In this document: in pieces, positions 9,573 to 16,758 of the stretch
How the letters are laid out: each line of letters opens with the position of its first letter
Numbering within the stretch: position 1 is the stretch's first letter
Assembly (NCBI GenBank): GCA_002346535.1
Contig: DDZZ01000043.1
Span: forward strand, 1-30,745
Length of the DNA: 30,745 nt
Source: Opitutales bacterium UBA2995
Lineage (GTDB): Bacteria > Verrucomicrobiota > Verrucomicrobiia > Opitutales > UBA2995
Direction: 5' to 3'
Made by a program: the position numbers and the translations under genes
The notes under the pieces: model-generated
Seen by the model: only the letters and a program-made list of their open reading frames with translations
Told to the model about the DNA's origin: nothing
Databases searched by the model: none

Positions 9573-10229
9573 CTACACAATATCTTCCCGGATCGCTTTG
9601 GCCACGGCGGCTGTGTTGGTGTTCACCTGCAGCTTGCCGTAAATGCTTTTAATGTGACTATCCACCGTATGCAGGCTGATTTTCAATTGACCGGCGATCT
9701 CCTTTTTGATCAAGCCATCGGCCATCAGTTTCAGCGTATCAATTTCCCGGCCGGTGAGTTTGTAATTGGCTGGCAGTTTGGATGGAGCCAGCCAATCGGA
9801 GAACTGTCTCAGCACACGTACCGCCAGTGACGGAGTCATCGGTGCACCACCAGCGAATACTTCATTGATGGCAGCCACAATTTCGCCCGTGCCAGCCAAT
9901 TTGAGAAGGTATCCCGATGCGCCGGCACAAATTGCATCGTAAATCTTCTCACTGTCATCAAACGCGGTCAGGACCATGACCTTACTCGATGGTGCAAGGG
10001 ATCCAATCGAAGATAAGGACGAAATGCCATCATTGCCAGGCAGTTGAACGTCCAGCAAGATAACATCCGGAGGAATCTCCTTTTCCAAGGAAGCCAACAA
10101 TTCCTCTACGGATCGACATTGGCATTCGCAGATCATTCCCGGAGTCCGACCAAGCGTTCGAGATACGGCTTTCCGGTAAGCATCATTATCCTCAACCAAC
10201 CATACTCGAATATCAGACGTGCAGGACAT
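9573..10229 (-). CDS. NarL/LuxR-type response regulator
   Basis: 218 residues. The receiver domain (1 to about 125) has the acidic pair E13/D14, phosphoacceptor D60 in VILLDVQLPGNDG, T88 in VMVLTAFDD and K110 in GYLLKLAG, so all key positions are present. The C-terminal GerE-type helix-turn-helix begins LTGREIDTLKLMADGLIKKE and contains SLHTVDSHIKSIYGKL. It is a cytoplasmic transcription factor that should be phosphorylated by the kinase encoded 4 nt upstream; the two genes form a tight pair. Likely targets are the DUF1080/PSCyt/DUF1501 operon and perhaps the receptor downstream, because all of these run in the same direction, but no binding site can be proven from the sequence. The stop codon is TAG. 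Confidence 0.95.
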   Translation of the reverse strand: MSCTSDIRVWLVEDNDAYRKAVSRTLGRTPGMICECQCRSVEELLASLEKEIPPDVILLDVQLPGNDGISSLSSIGSLAPSSKVMVLTAFDDSEKIYDAICAGASGYLLKLAGTGEIVAAINEVFAGGAPMTPSLAVRVLRQFSDWLAPSKLPANYKLTGREIDTLKLMADGLIKKEIAGQLKISLHTVDSHIKSIYGKLQVNTNTAAVAKAIREDIV

Positions 10230-10233
10230 AGTT

Positions 10234-12246
10234 TTAAGCTTTTAGCGAGAAGGATAAATTAATCTGAGTTCCATTGCCAGGTTTTGATACGATTTCACAA
10301 CTCCCATCCAAGGCTTCACAGCGTCGGCGCATATTTCTTTTGCCATGGCCCATCGATTCTCGATAAGGATCGAAGCCTTTTCCATTGTCAATTATTCGCA
10401 GGTTTAGGAAGTGTTGTTGTGTACCCGACAATTTGATAGTAATTTCAACGTGGTGCGCATCTGCATGCTTTCGAATGTTGGTCAGTACTTCTTTAAAGGC
10501 GAAGAAGACATGTCGCCTTACTTTTAGTGGCACCACTCCTGAGGGGATCGTTTCGGACTGGACTTTCCAAGAATAAGCAATCTTTCTCAACTGTAGCTTT
10601 GCCGTTCCGCGTAAATGCAATAGGAGATCATCCAGGTTTCGTTCTTCACGAATCAGCCAAACGATATCACGCAGCGCTTCGCCGGATCCTTTTGCAATAT
10701 CGTGAATATCCTGCAGGTCCTCCCGCACTTCACTGGTCAGCCCGGGTTGTTGAAGAACTCCTTCGCTTAATATATAAATGCCCCCCAAATCACCACCGAT
10801 ATCGTCGTGTAGGTCTCTAGAAATTTGTCTCCGCAGCTCCTCGCCTTCTTCACGTTTTTTTCGTCGATAAGAAATGGAGAAGCCCACAGCGCCAACCACC
10901 AGGATTCCTGAGATAACCAAAGTTCCAACGGTAGCTCCAATAACAATCGTTTCTATTCTCTGTGCTCTATCCTCTTCAAGCTGAACCAATTGACTCCTCA
11001 ACCTGCGGCGTTCCTCGAGTCCTGCCAACCAATCGGGTAATTCAGCAAGGCGATTTTGGCTGTTGTACCCATCCACCAATCCAGAAAGTTGCCAGCGCGG
11101 ATAACGTGGATCGTCAAATGCATCCGAGGCGGAAACTTGCTTGTGAAAGGCCTTATTAGTACCCCCTGAATATACCTGCATCTCACCGAGACTAAATGAA
11201 TACAAACCCCCTTGATAGCGAAGCCGGGTTGCCGTAAGTCGGATGTATCGAGCCTCTTTTCCCCCAGCATGAAACTCAACGGGATTGTCTCCAGGATTTG
11301 GATACTCAGTCGAACCCGTTTCGAATATTAGCTGTTTCGTTTGAAAATCTGCGCGATTACTTACCTCCAATTTAAACTGAGATGGAAATCCCATTCCGAG
11401 TATATCGATATAGTCAGTGGGACGCGAGGGTAATAGACGGATGGCGTCCAATGGAACTACTTCTCCCAAATCCACCTGCATCCATTTGAGGGTTTCAGAA
11501 CTCGATGCATGTTCGCAAAGAAAGCCATTCGTCGGACTGAATTCCGGGATCGTATGCGGACCCAATGGACTTTGAAAATCGGTAAGATTGCCAGGACTCC
11601 ATCCCACCACCTGAAACCAAGACCTCGGCCATACGTTGACAGGGCGACCCACCGCCAGATTGATGGAATCTTTCAGCACCAAGATTTCAGATACAGCGAA
11701 AACCCAATGCTCCAGGACTTTTGAATGGATTAGTGAAGTTATCCGTATATATCGGCCGCTAACCGGTTCAAGCAGTCGAACCGAAAAAGGATAGCCTTCA
11801 GTATGTTGATAATCCTCGTTGCTTTGGTCGGTTACAACCATCAGTTGAGACCGGTCTTCGTTAAATACTTCGATTTTAAATCTCACTGGGAATCCATAGC
11901 CCTTACCTTTAAACAGAGGTAACTCAACAAAAACGGGAAGGATAGCGATCTGGTCGATTAGTTGTTCTTCCTCCAGATCGACCTCTACCCAGCTGACATC
12001 GTCCATAGAGTCGAACCGAATGCTGTGATAGCCCATGCTTTCACTGCGATTAAATCGTTCCGGCTCCGGAAGTCCTTCACTTTGTTGAAGCAATGCTTCG
12101 ATCTCAGCATCCATGGTTCTCAGGAAGGGGCTGAGCAAACTTACAAAACGATCCGAAAATCGATCCTCAGAGTGAATTTCCTGTATGCTAATACCCAGGA
12201 AGGCAACTGAAGTTAGAATAAGGCATGATCGATTTTTTGGTTTCAT
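10234..12246 (-). CDS. NarX/DesK-type sensor histidine kinase with discoidin-like periplasmic domains
   Basis: 670 residues from the ATG at 12246, chosen because MKPKNRSCLILTSVAFLGIS is a signal peptide; the frame is open 47 codons further upstream. Periplasmic residues 84-190 and 253-359 resemble F5/8 type C (discoidin) beta-sandwiches (WVEVDLEEEQLIDQIAILP; WMQVDLGEVVPLDAIRLLP; both with RYIRIT or RYIRLT strands). A third, truncated copy seems to start at NKAFHKQVSASDAF (365) and breaks off. A short coiled coil (408-432) leads to one membrane helix (435-458). HisKA_3 follows with H480 in SRDLHDDIGGDLG, then an HATPase domain with KEVLTNIRKHA and DNGKGFD (620-626). The discoidin folds suggest carbohydrate or cell-envelope sensing. 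Cognate regulator lies 4 nt downstream. Confidence 0.93.
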   Translation of the reverse strand: MKPKNRSCLILTSVAFLGISIQEIHSEDRFSDRFVSLLSPFLRTMDAEIEALLQQSEGLPEPERFNRSESMGYHSIRFDSMDDVSWVEVDLEEEQLIDQIAILPVFVELPLFKGKGYGFPVRFKIEVFNEDRSQLMVVTDQSNEDYQHTEGYPFSVRLLEPVSGRYIRITSLIHSKVLEHWVFAVSEILVLKDSINLAVGRPVNVWPRSWFQVVGWSPGNLTDFQSPLGPHTIPEFSPTNGFLCEHASSSETLKWMQVDLGEVVPLDAIRLLPSRPTDYIDILGMGFPSQFKLEVSNRADFQTKQLIFETGSTEYPNPGDNPVEFHAGGKEARYIRLTATRLRYQGGLYSFSLGEMQVYSGGTNKAFHKQVSASDAFDDPRYPRWQLSGLVDGYNSQNRLAELPDWLAGLEERRRLRSQLVQLEEDRAQRIETIVIGATVGTLVISGILVVGAVGFSISYRRKKREEGEELRRQISRDLHDDIGGDLGGIYILSEGVLQQPGLTSEVREDLQDIHDIAKGSGEALRDIVWLIREERNLDDLLLHLRGTAKLQLRKIAYSWKVQSETIPSGVVPLKVRRHVFFAFKEVLTNIRKHADAHHVEITIKLSGTQQHFLNLRIIDNGKGFDPYRESMGHGKRNMRRRCEALDGSCEIVSKPGNGTQINLSFSLKA

Positions 12247-12430
12247 GAACAACAGATCTTTATGAGGTGAATTAACCCAACGAGTAGTCAAACCAAAGCG
12301 TCGATCCCAAACGGGTCGAGTCTTCAATCGGGCCTCATTGCATAGTAGCCGTTGGATGGATACATCGAGGATGTCATCCAAGACCACAACGGAGCTGCTC
12401 GAGGAATTACCGATAGGAATTTGCTTTTCA

Positions 12431-12452
12431 GCGGCGCAGCCGCCAAGGTGGG
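12431..12452. repeat. GC-rich hairpin element
   Basis: GCGGC-GCA-GCCGC (12431-12443) is a perfect 5-bp hairpin. It runs into CCGCCAAGGTGG, a second imperfect palindrome, followed on the plus strand by GGGTTTTT. It lies just past the stop of the DUF1553 relic and before the kinase gene. It resembles an interspersed palindromic element, but only one copy is present in this window. A weak bidirectional terminator is an alternative. The rest of 12247-12462 shows nothing else convincing. Confidence 0.3.
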
Positions 12453-12462
12453 GTTTTTACAA

Positions 12463-12742
12463 TTAGTCGATATAAATAAATTCATTAAGATTAAAAAGTG
12501 CTAAGCATAGGACAACCATGGCTAAAGGTGGCTCATCATGTTCCTTTATAAAAGTAAGGGTGTCATTTAATTCATCTTTAGATGGTGGAAGACTAAACAT
12601 TTTTTCATAACAGGCTTTAATATGCTGATCCTTTGATGAATATTTTTCTTTTAATGCTGCAGCTAAGGCCTGGGACATTTCCAGCGGGAAATTAGAATTT
12701 ACAAATGTTAATGCATTTAAGAACGGCCATGGAGGTTCGGAC
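12463..12742 (-). pseudogene. C-terminal relic of a PSCyt/DUF1553 protein
   Basis: The minus-strand frame is open from just after a TAG near 12745 down to a TAA at 12463. It reads EPPWPFLNALTFVNSNF, then PLEMSQALAAALKEK, AYEK-type helix ACYEKMFSLPPSKDE, and ends VLCLALFNLNEFIYID. This matches the last ~90 residues of DUF1553 (PSD1) proteins, whose ends typically read ALxNLNEFxYxD preceded by a helix with xxPSxxE. Compare FRTVVSRQPSRRELN and TLLNLDETI in the intact gene at 5612-8395. The remaining ~800 residues of such a protein are absent; the sequence upstream is unrelated plus-strand transporter. A 71-residue ORF starting at the ATG at 12678 exists but is most likely not a functional gene. 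This is a decayed third PSCyt locus. Confidence 0.7.
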
Positions 12743-12835
12743 TACGCTTCAGGATATCATGTTGCCCGCATGGGCATCAGAGAGTTGATGGCTTTTCAAA
12801 TTTCAAATACATATCTTACTCAAATCTAATCCGCG

Positions 12836-14254
12836 ATGAATCGTCCTGAATCCCACAAACACTACGTTACCAAAGCGGAGGATAAGATCCCGTTTAAGCA
12901 GAAGGTGTTTTATGGTAGTGGAAGTTTCGCTGAGATGAGCTTCCAGTGGTTGATCATTAATTTGGCCATGCCGATTTTTAATGCGGAGTTGGGAGTCGAT
13001 CCCATCTTGATCGGTATTGTCATCGGCATCAGCCGCATTTGGGACTCGATCACGGATCCGGTGATGGGATCTATTTCCGATAATGCGCGTACTCCCTTTG
13101 GTAGGCGCCGCCCCTTCATCGCTTCTGGTGCCATTCTGGCCGGGCTCATGTTTTGTGGTATCTGGCTTTTCCCAAGGGAGATGAGCGAAACAGGTTATTT
13201 CTGGTATTTTCTCGTTGCTACGCTCATCTATTACACCTGCTTCACCATCTTCTCTGTCCCTTTCTACGCCTTTGGTTATGAAATTTCTCCGGATTACCAT
13301 GAGCGGACCCGCATGATGGCAGTGCGCATCTTTTCGAATTCCTTTAATGGAGTCATCTTTGCTCCCTGGGTATACTGGATGATCCAGCGGCAATTTTGGG
13401 ACGATACCATACAAGGCATTCGCTTTGTCGGTATCGGCGTTGGCCTGCTTATGTTGATACTGGCTCTCGTTCCTGCCTTGATGATCAAGGAGCGGGTCAA
13501 AACCTATGTGCAGAAACAGAAAAAAGTATCCGTATTAAAGAGTGTAAAATCCACACTGCGGTGTAAGCCCTTTCTTATCCTGGTCATCGCCTTCCTTCTT
13601 ACCATATTCGGCAACACCCTGGTTTCCACACTCACTTTTTACCCGACTGTCTACTACGTGTTCGATGGTGACAAGGATCTGGCATCGATTTGGTATGGCT
13701 TCGCTGATGCAACTCACCACATAGCCACCTTGATCATGATTATTCCAATTTCCATGATGTCTCGGAGGTTCGGTAAACGAAGCGCTTGTATCTTTTTCAC
13801 CAGTTTCATCGTCATAGGATCCATCCTGCAAATATTCTCTTTTAATCCAGATGCCCCCTGGATGTTGATTGTGCCACGAGCTTTTCTCGGGGTTGGCTGG
13901 GCTGGCTTTTGGGTGCTGATTCCGGCCATGATAGCCGATGTAGTGGATTACGATGAGTGGAATACTGGGACGCGACGGGAAGGTATGTTCGGCGCTGTTC
14001 ATTTTTGGGTGGTAAAACTTGGATTTGCCCTTGGTTTTTTTGCCACCGGATATGTGGTGAACATGACCGGTTTCCAGATTGAACTTGGCGTCGACCAGCC
14101 GGCTCATACCTTCAAGACAATGATATTGCTCAAGGGACTGGTACCTGCTATTAGTGCCCTTATTTCAGCATTAATTCTATTACGCTTCGCGATAACCGAG
14201 GATAAGGCTTATCAAATACGAGCTGATTTAGAAGATAGGCGGGGCAAGGTCTGA
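12836..14254 (+). CDS. GPH-family MFS sugar:cation symporter, first tandem copy
   Basis: 472 residues with about twelve hydrophobic segments. It carries the glycoside-pentoside-hexuronide (GPH) signature: YGSGSFAEMSFQW at the first helix, RIWDSITDPVMGSISDNART followed by the basic FGRRRPFI loop, SVPFYAFGYEISPDYHERT in the middle, and IPAMIADVVDYDE...TGTRREGMFGA in the second half. GPH carriers import glycosides, pentoses or uronic acids with Na+ or H+ across the inner membrane. The gene is followed after 31 nt by a close paralogue, so the two are probably co-transcribed. No Shine-Dalgarno is apparent before the ATG. The final substrate cannot be read from the sequence; the context suggests products of a decorated polysaccharide. 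Confidence 0.95.
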   Translation: MNRPESHKHYVTKAEDKIPFKQKVFYGSGSFAEMSFQWLIINLAMPIFNAELGVDPILIGIVIGISRIWDSITDPVMGSISDNARTPFGRRRPFIASGAILAGLMFCGIWLFPREMSETGYFWYFLVATLIYYTCFTIFSVPFYAFGYEISPDYHERTRMMAVRIFSNSFNGVIFAPWVYWMIQRQFWDDTIQGIRFVGIGVGLLMLILALVPALMIKERVKTYVQKQKKVSVLKSVKSTLRCKPFLILVIAFLLTIFGNTLVSTLTFYPTVYYVFDGDKDLASIWYGFADATHHIATLIMIIPISMMSRRFGKRSACIFFTSFIVIGSILQIFSFNPDAPWMLIVPRAFLGVGWAGFWVLIPAMIADVVDYDEWNTGTRREGMFGAVHFWVVKLGFALGFFATGYVVNMTGFQIELGVDQPAHTFKTMILLKGLVPAISALISALILLRFAITEDKAYQIRADLEDRRGKV

Positions 14255-14285
14255 TAATCCCTCACCTTTGACTTACTAATTATGT

Positions 14286-15701
14286 ATGAACGATAAATCA
14301 GGACACGAACACCATGTAACAGCGCCGGAAGACCGGGTTCCTCTTAAGAAAAAGATCCTGTATGGAAGCGGTTCCTTTGCCGACATGACCTGGCAATGGG
14401 GCCTCTTTGCCTTGGCATTTCCGGTCTTTAACGTGATTTTTGGCTTTAGCCCGATCCTGATTGGCTGGGTCTTGGGCATTACCCGTATTTGGGATGCCAT
14501 TACAGATCCGTTGATGGGATCGATATCCGACAATTCACGCACTCGGTTCGGACGTCGCCGACCCTACATTGCCTTGGGTGCGGTTCTGGCGGGGACATTC
14601 TACGCTGTTCTCTGGCTGGTACCGGAAGGGCTCAGTGACCGGGGATTTTTCATATACTTTTTAGTGACGTCCTTATTGTTCTATACGTCGTTTACTATCT
14701 TCTCGGTTCCATTTTATGCCCTCGGCTATGAAATGTCCCCGGACTACCACGAGCGTACCAAAATGATGGGAGTCCGCATTTTTGCCAATTCCTTCAACGG
14801 TGTAATCTTTTTTCCCTGGATGTTCTGGTTGATCCAGCGATCTTTCTGGGAGTCGCCGGTAGTAGGGGTTCGCGTGGTTGGGATTGGCACGGGAGCACTG
14901 ATGATGATACTGGCGGTTGTCCCGGTGGTTACCATTAAGGAACGGATCAAGACATTCGTGCAAAAGCAGGATCGCACGCCGGTCGTTCAGAGCATAAAGT
15001 ACACTCTGAGCTGCAAGCCTTTTGTCTATCTGATGGTGGCCTTTCTTGTGGCTATCCTGTTAAACACGCTCGTGGCAGCCAGTTTCGTATACCCAATCGC
15101 CTATATCTTGTGCGACGGGGATTTTCAGGAAGCTTCTTTGTGGTTGGGAATGGCTGAGGCTACGCACCATATAACGACACTGATATTCATTACTCCGGTT
15201 GCCATCCTGTCACGTAAAATCGGCAAGCGGCGCGCTTGTATGTTCTACACCTGTTTTATAGCTATCGGTTCTCTTCTTGTTTTCGTCTGCTTTAATCCTG
15301 ATATGCCGTGGCTGGTCACAATTCCCAGAGTTTTCCTGGGGATTGGCTGGACCGGATTCTGGATCCTGATTCCGGCGATGATTGCCGATGTGGTCGACTA
15401 CGACGAGAGCAGCACAGGTACCCGGCGTGAAGGCATGTTCGGGGCCGTCCACTTTTGGGTCATCAAGCTGGGGTTTGCGGTCGGATTTATGGCTTCCGGA
15501 TACGTGCTGGCTGGTACCGGATTTGATATTGCCCTCGATGAGCAACTAGAAGGTACCGTTGAAGACATCATCCTCTTTTTGACTATCATCCCTGCCGTAG
15601 GCGCAGCGGTCGCCATCTTCTTCATCAGCCGTTATTCCCTTACGGAGGAACAATCCTACTCCATGCGGGAGGAATTGGAGAAACGAAGGGGAGTGAGTTG
15701 A
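14286..15701 (+). CDS. GPH-family MFS sugar:cation symporter, second tandem copy
   Basis: 471 residues, aligned end to end with the preceding transporter; by eye about half of the residues are identical, with the highest conservation in TDP-MGSISDN, FGRRRP, SVPFYA-GYE-SPDYHERT and PAMIADVVDYDE. All the GPH landmarks are intact, including RIWDAITDPLMGSISDN and the TGTRREGMFGAVHFWVIK stretch. It is an inner-membrane sugar symporter. The divergence is well beyond a recent duplication, and changes in the membrane segments (for example WQWGLFALAFPVFN against FQWLIINLAMPIFN) suggest that the two copies handle different sugars. It lies 31 nt downstream of the first copy. Nothing indicates damage. 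Confidence 0.95.
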   Translation: MNDKSGHEHHVTAPEDRVPLKKKILYGSGSFADMTWQWGLFALAFPVFNVIFGFSPILIGWVLGITRIWDAITDPLMGSISDNSRTRFGRRRPYIALGAVLAGTFYAVLWLVPEGLSDRGFFIYFLVTSLLFYTSFTIFSVPFYALGYEMSPDYHERTKMMGVRIFANSFNGVIFFPWMFWLIQRSFWESPVVGVRVVGIGTGALMMILAVVPVVTIKERIKTFVQKQDRTPVVQSIKYTLSCKPFVYLMVAFLVAILLNTLVAASFVYPIAYILCDGDFQEASLWLGMAEATHHITTLIFITPVAILSRKIGKRRACMFYTCFIAIGSLLVFVCFNPDMPWLVTIPRVFLGIGWTGFWILIPAMIADVVDYDESSTGTRREGMFGAVHFWVIKLGFAVGFMASGYVLAGTGFDIALDEQLEGTVEDIILFLTIIPAVGAAVAIFFISRYSLTEEQSYSMREELEKRRGVS

Positions 15702-15981
15702 CGAATTGCCGGGTAGTTTTTTGCCTATGAGTGACCACATTGAATAGGTCTCAGGTTTCATGAATGAAGATTATATTTGGTAATTACAAATAATTTAGAG
15801 GACCCAATGGCAGATTGCCGCGGGTCTTCTTGAAGGCGCAAATCGGCAGTCGCGGCGATAAATAGAAGTCCACCGCCCCAACTGTAAACACCCCAGCAGT
15901 CGTCCGGGAAGACGCTTTCTTTTCAGCATCGGAGAGCTAGCCCGGTTGCAGGGCGAATGCGAGTTTGTCATCCCTTTATTC
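15702..15981. other. Gene-poor stretch downstream of the attC-like site
   Basis: Together with the attC-like site this makes 372 nt without a convincing gene. On the minus strand an ATG at 15971 opens a 58-codon frame to a stop at 15795 directly after the attC end, the position a second cassette gene would take. Its Arg/Cys-rich translation looks non-coding and no second attC follows it. Segments such as GTCGCGGCGATAAATAG and GTCCACCGCC resemble degenerate interspersed palindromes, which I cannot confirm. Confidence 0.35.
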
Positions 15982-16073
15982 GTCCAACGCTTGAAGTGAG
16001 CAACGACGAGCATAGGTGAAGTAACGGCGATCAGCTCCAGCTGCTCGTCGTTAGCCCCACTGGTTTGTTGGAC
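15982..16073 (-). other. attC-like integron recombination site (59-base element)
   Basis: Read on the minus strand, the 92-bp element starts GTCCAAC (matching R'' consensus RYYYAAC) and ends GTTGGAC (matching R' consensus GTTRRRY); the two are perfect inverted copies. Inside them lie AACGACGAGCA and TGCTCGTCGTT, an 11-bp perfect inverted repeat extended by AGTGGGGC/GCTCACT with unpaired bases, including an extra T before AACGACGAGCA. The ~29-nt centre is unpaired. Size, end consensus, imperfect inner arms and extrahelical bases are the attributes of attC sites. The stop codon TAA of the upstream ORF directly abuts the first base, the classic arrangement of an integron gene cassette. No integrase gene is in the window. 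Confidence 0.75.
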
Positions 16074-16580
16074 TTAAAGTTTTCGACTGTCGTATGCCCA
16101 ATTTAATAGGGCTTGTCTTTGTTTCGGCCTGCAGTTGAAGTCTCCTTTTTTGCAGTTTTTCTTAACCTGTGATGCATGTCTTTTGAAGGCTTTCCATCTT
16201 TTGGTCTGGCGTTGGTCGTCATCAGATCTCCTGCCCATATAATACCTGCAATACCACTGAAACCAGCCTCTTGGATCTTCATGGTAAATCCACCCTTTTT
16301 CTTTCCAGACTGATAATGGCTGGGATGCATTAATTCCAAAAAAATTACATGCCGGATTATGGAATTCGCTGCACAATTTAGCTTTCGTGAACCAGTCTTT
16401 TGGGAATTCGTCCGTGCAATCTGTCATATACTTTCCGCCAAAGACTCCTAAATCCAGCATTTCTTTAGGAGTCAATTCAGGTTTGAAGTCAGAGTCAAAA
16501 TTGCTGCCGGGCTGCTCTGACAGGTAATATGTGTAGTTATTCTGCATGAGGTCATTAACTGTTATCTTCTTTTTATGCAT
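16074..16580 (-). CDS. Uncharacterised cassette-borne protein
   Basis: 168 residues from the ATG at 16580 (MHKKKITVNDLMQNN), preceded at about 10 nt by AGGACG. The frame is open 25 codons further up, but that extension reads through the opposite-strand ORF and is less likely. No signal peptide or membrane helix. It is rich in Trp, Tyr, Lys and Cys: PKEMLDLGVFGGKYMTD, FPKDWF, FGINASQPLSVWKEKGWI, DPRGWFQWYCRYYMGRR, and a basic C-terminus with RQALLNWAYDSRKL. I cannot assign a function. The motif-dense, fully globular look suggests a conserved family of unknown function, possibly nucleic-acid-associated given the basic tail. The stop codon is contiguous with the attC-like site, so this is very probably a mobile integron cassette gene. 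The 5' junction near 16595-16602 (GTTAAC) is not a canonical attC end. Confidence 0.75.
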   Translation of the reverse strand: MHKKKITVNDLMQNNYTYYLSEQPGSNFDSDFKPELTPKEMLDLGVFGGKYMTDCTDEFPKDWFTKAKLCSEFHNPACNFFGINASQPLSVWKEKGWIYHEDPRGWFQWYCRYYMGRRSDDDQRQTKRWKAFKRHASQVKKNCKKGDFNCRPKQRQALLNWAYDSRKL

Positions 16581-16758
16581 TATTTTCGTCCTATCGTTAA
16601 CCGCGGTTATCTTTGAAGCTTTTTTCTTCGATGGCCGCAACAAGCATGTTGCCACTTACCATAAGCCGCGACTCCAGAGAATTAGCTCCGAGAAATTGGA
16701 GGAATTGCGGGAAAACGAAAAAAGAATCCGCGCCCAGAAAGCCACGGAAAACAGCTAA
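16546..16758 (+). CDS. Small hypothetical protein or gene remnant
   Basis: A 70-residue plus-strand frame. The first 20 or so residues (hydrophobic) are antisense to the cassette gene start and may be artefact. From about 16605 the translation looks genuinely coding: VIFEAFFFDGRNKHVATYHK, then PRLQRISSEKLEELRENEKR and a charged end IRAQKATENS, with a balanced codon pattern. It ends at a TAA at 16756-16758 that overlaps the last codons of the convergent DUF1501 gene. I do not recognise the family. It may be the 3' end of an older gene truncated where the cassette entered, or a small gene with a start further in. Alternatively the whole frame is fortuitous. Confidence 0.35.
   Translation: MRSLTVIFFLCIIFVLSLTAVIFEAFFFDGRNKHVATYHKPRLQRISSEKLEELRENEKRIRAQKATENS

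Noticed and set aside
12686..12829. Plus-strand frame reading GHGGSDYASGYHVARMGIRE, just upstream of the first transporter
   Set aside because: About 40% of it is antisense to the DUF1553 relic, it has no supported start, and the vague likeness to oxidoreductase HGGSD motifs is not enough.
15795..16013. 72-codon minus-strand frame overlapping and following the attC-like site
   Set aside because: It starts inside the palindrome, has an Arg/Cys-rich non-protein-like composition, lacks family motifs and is not followed by another attC.
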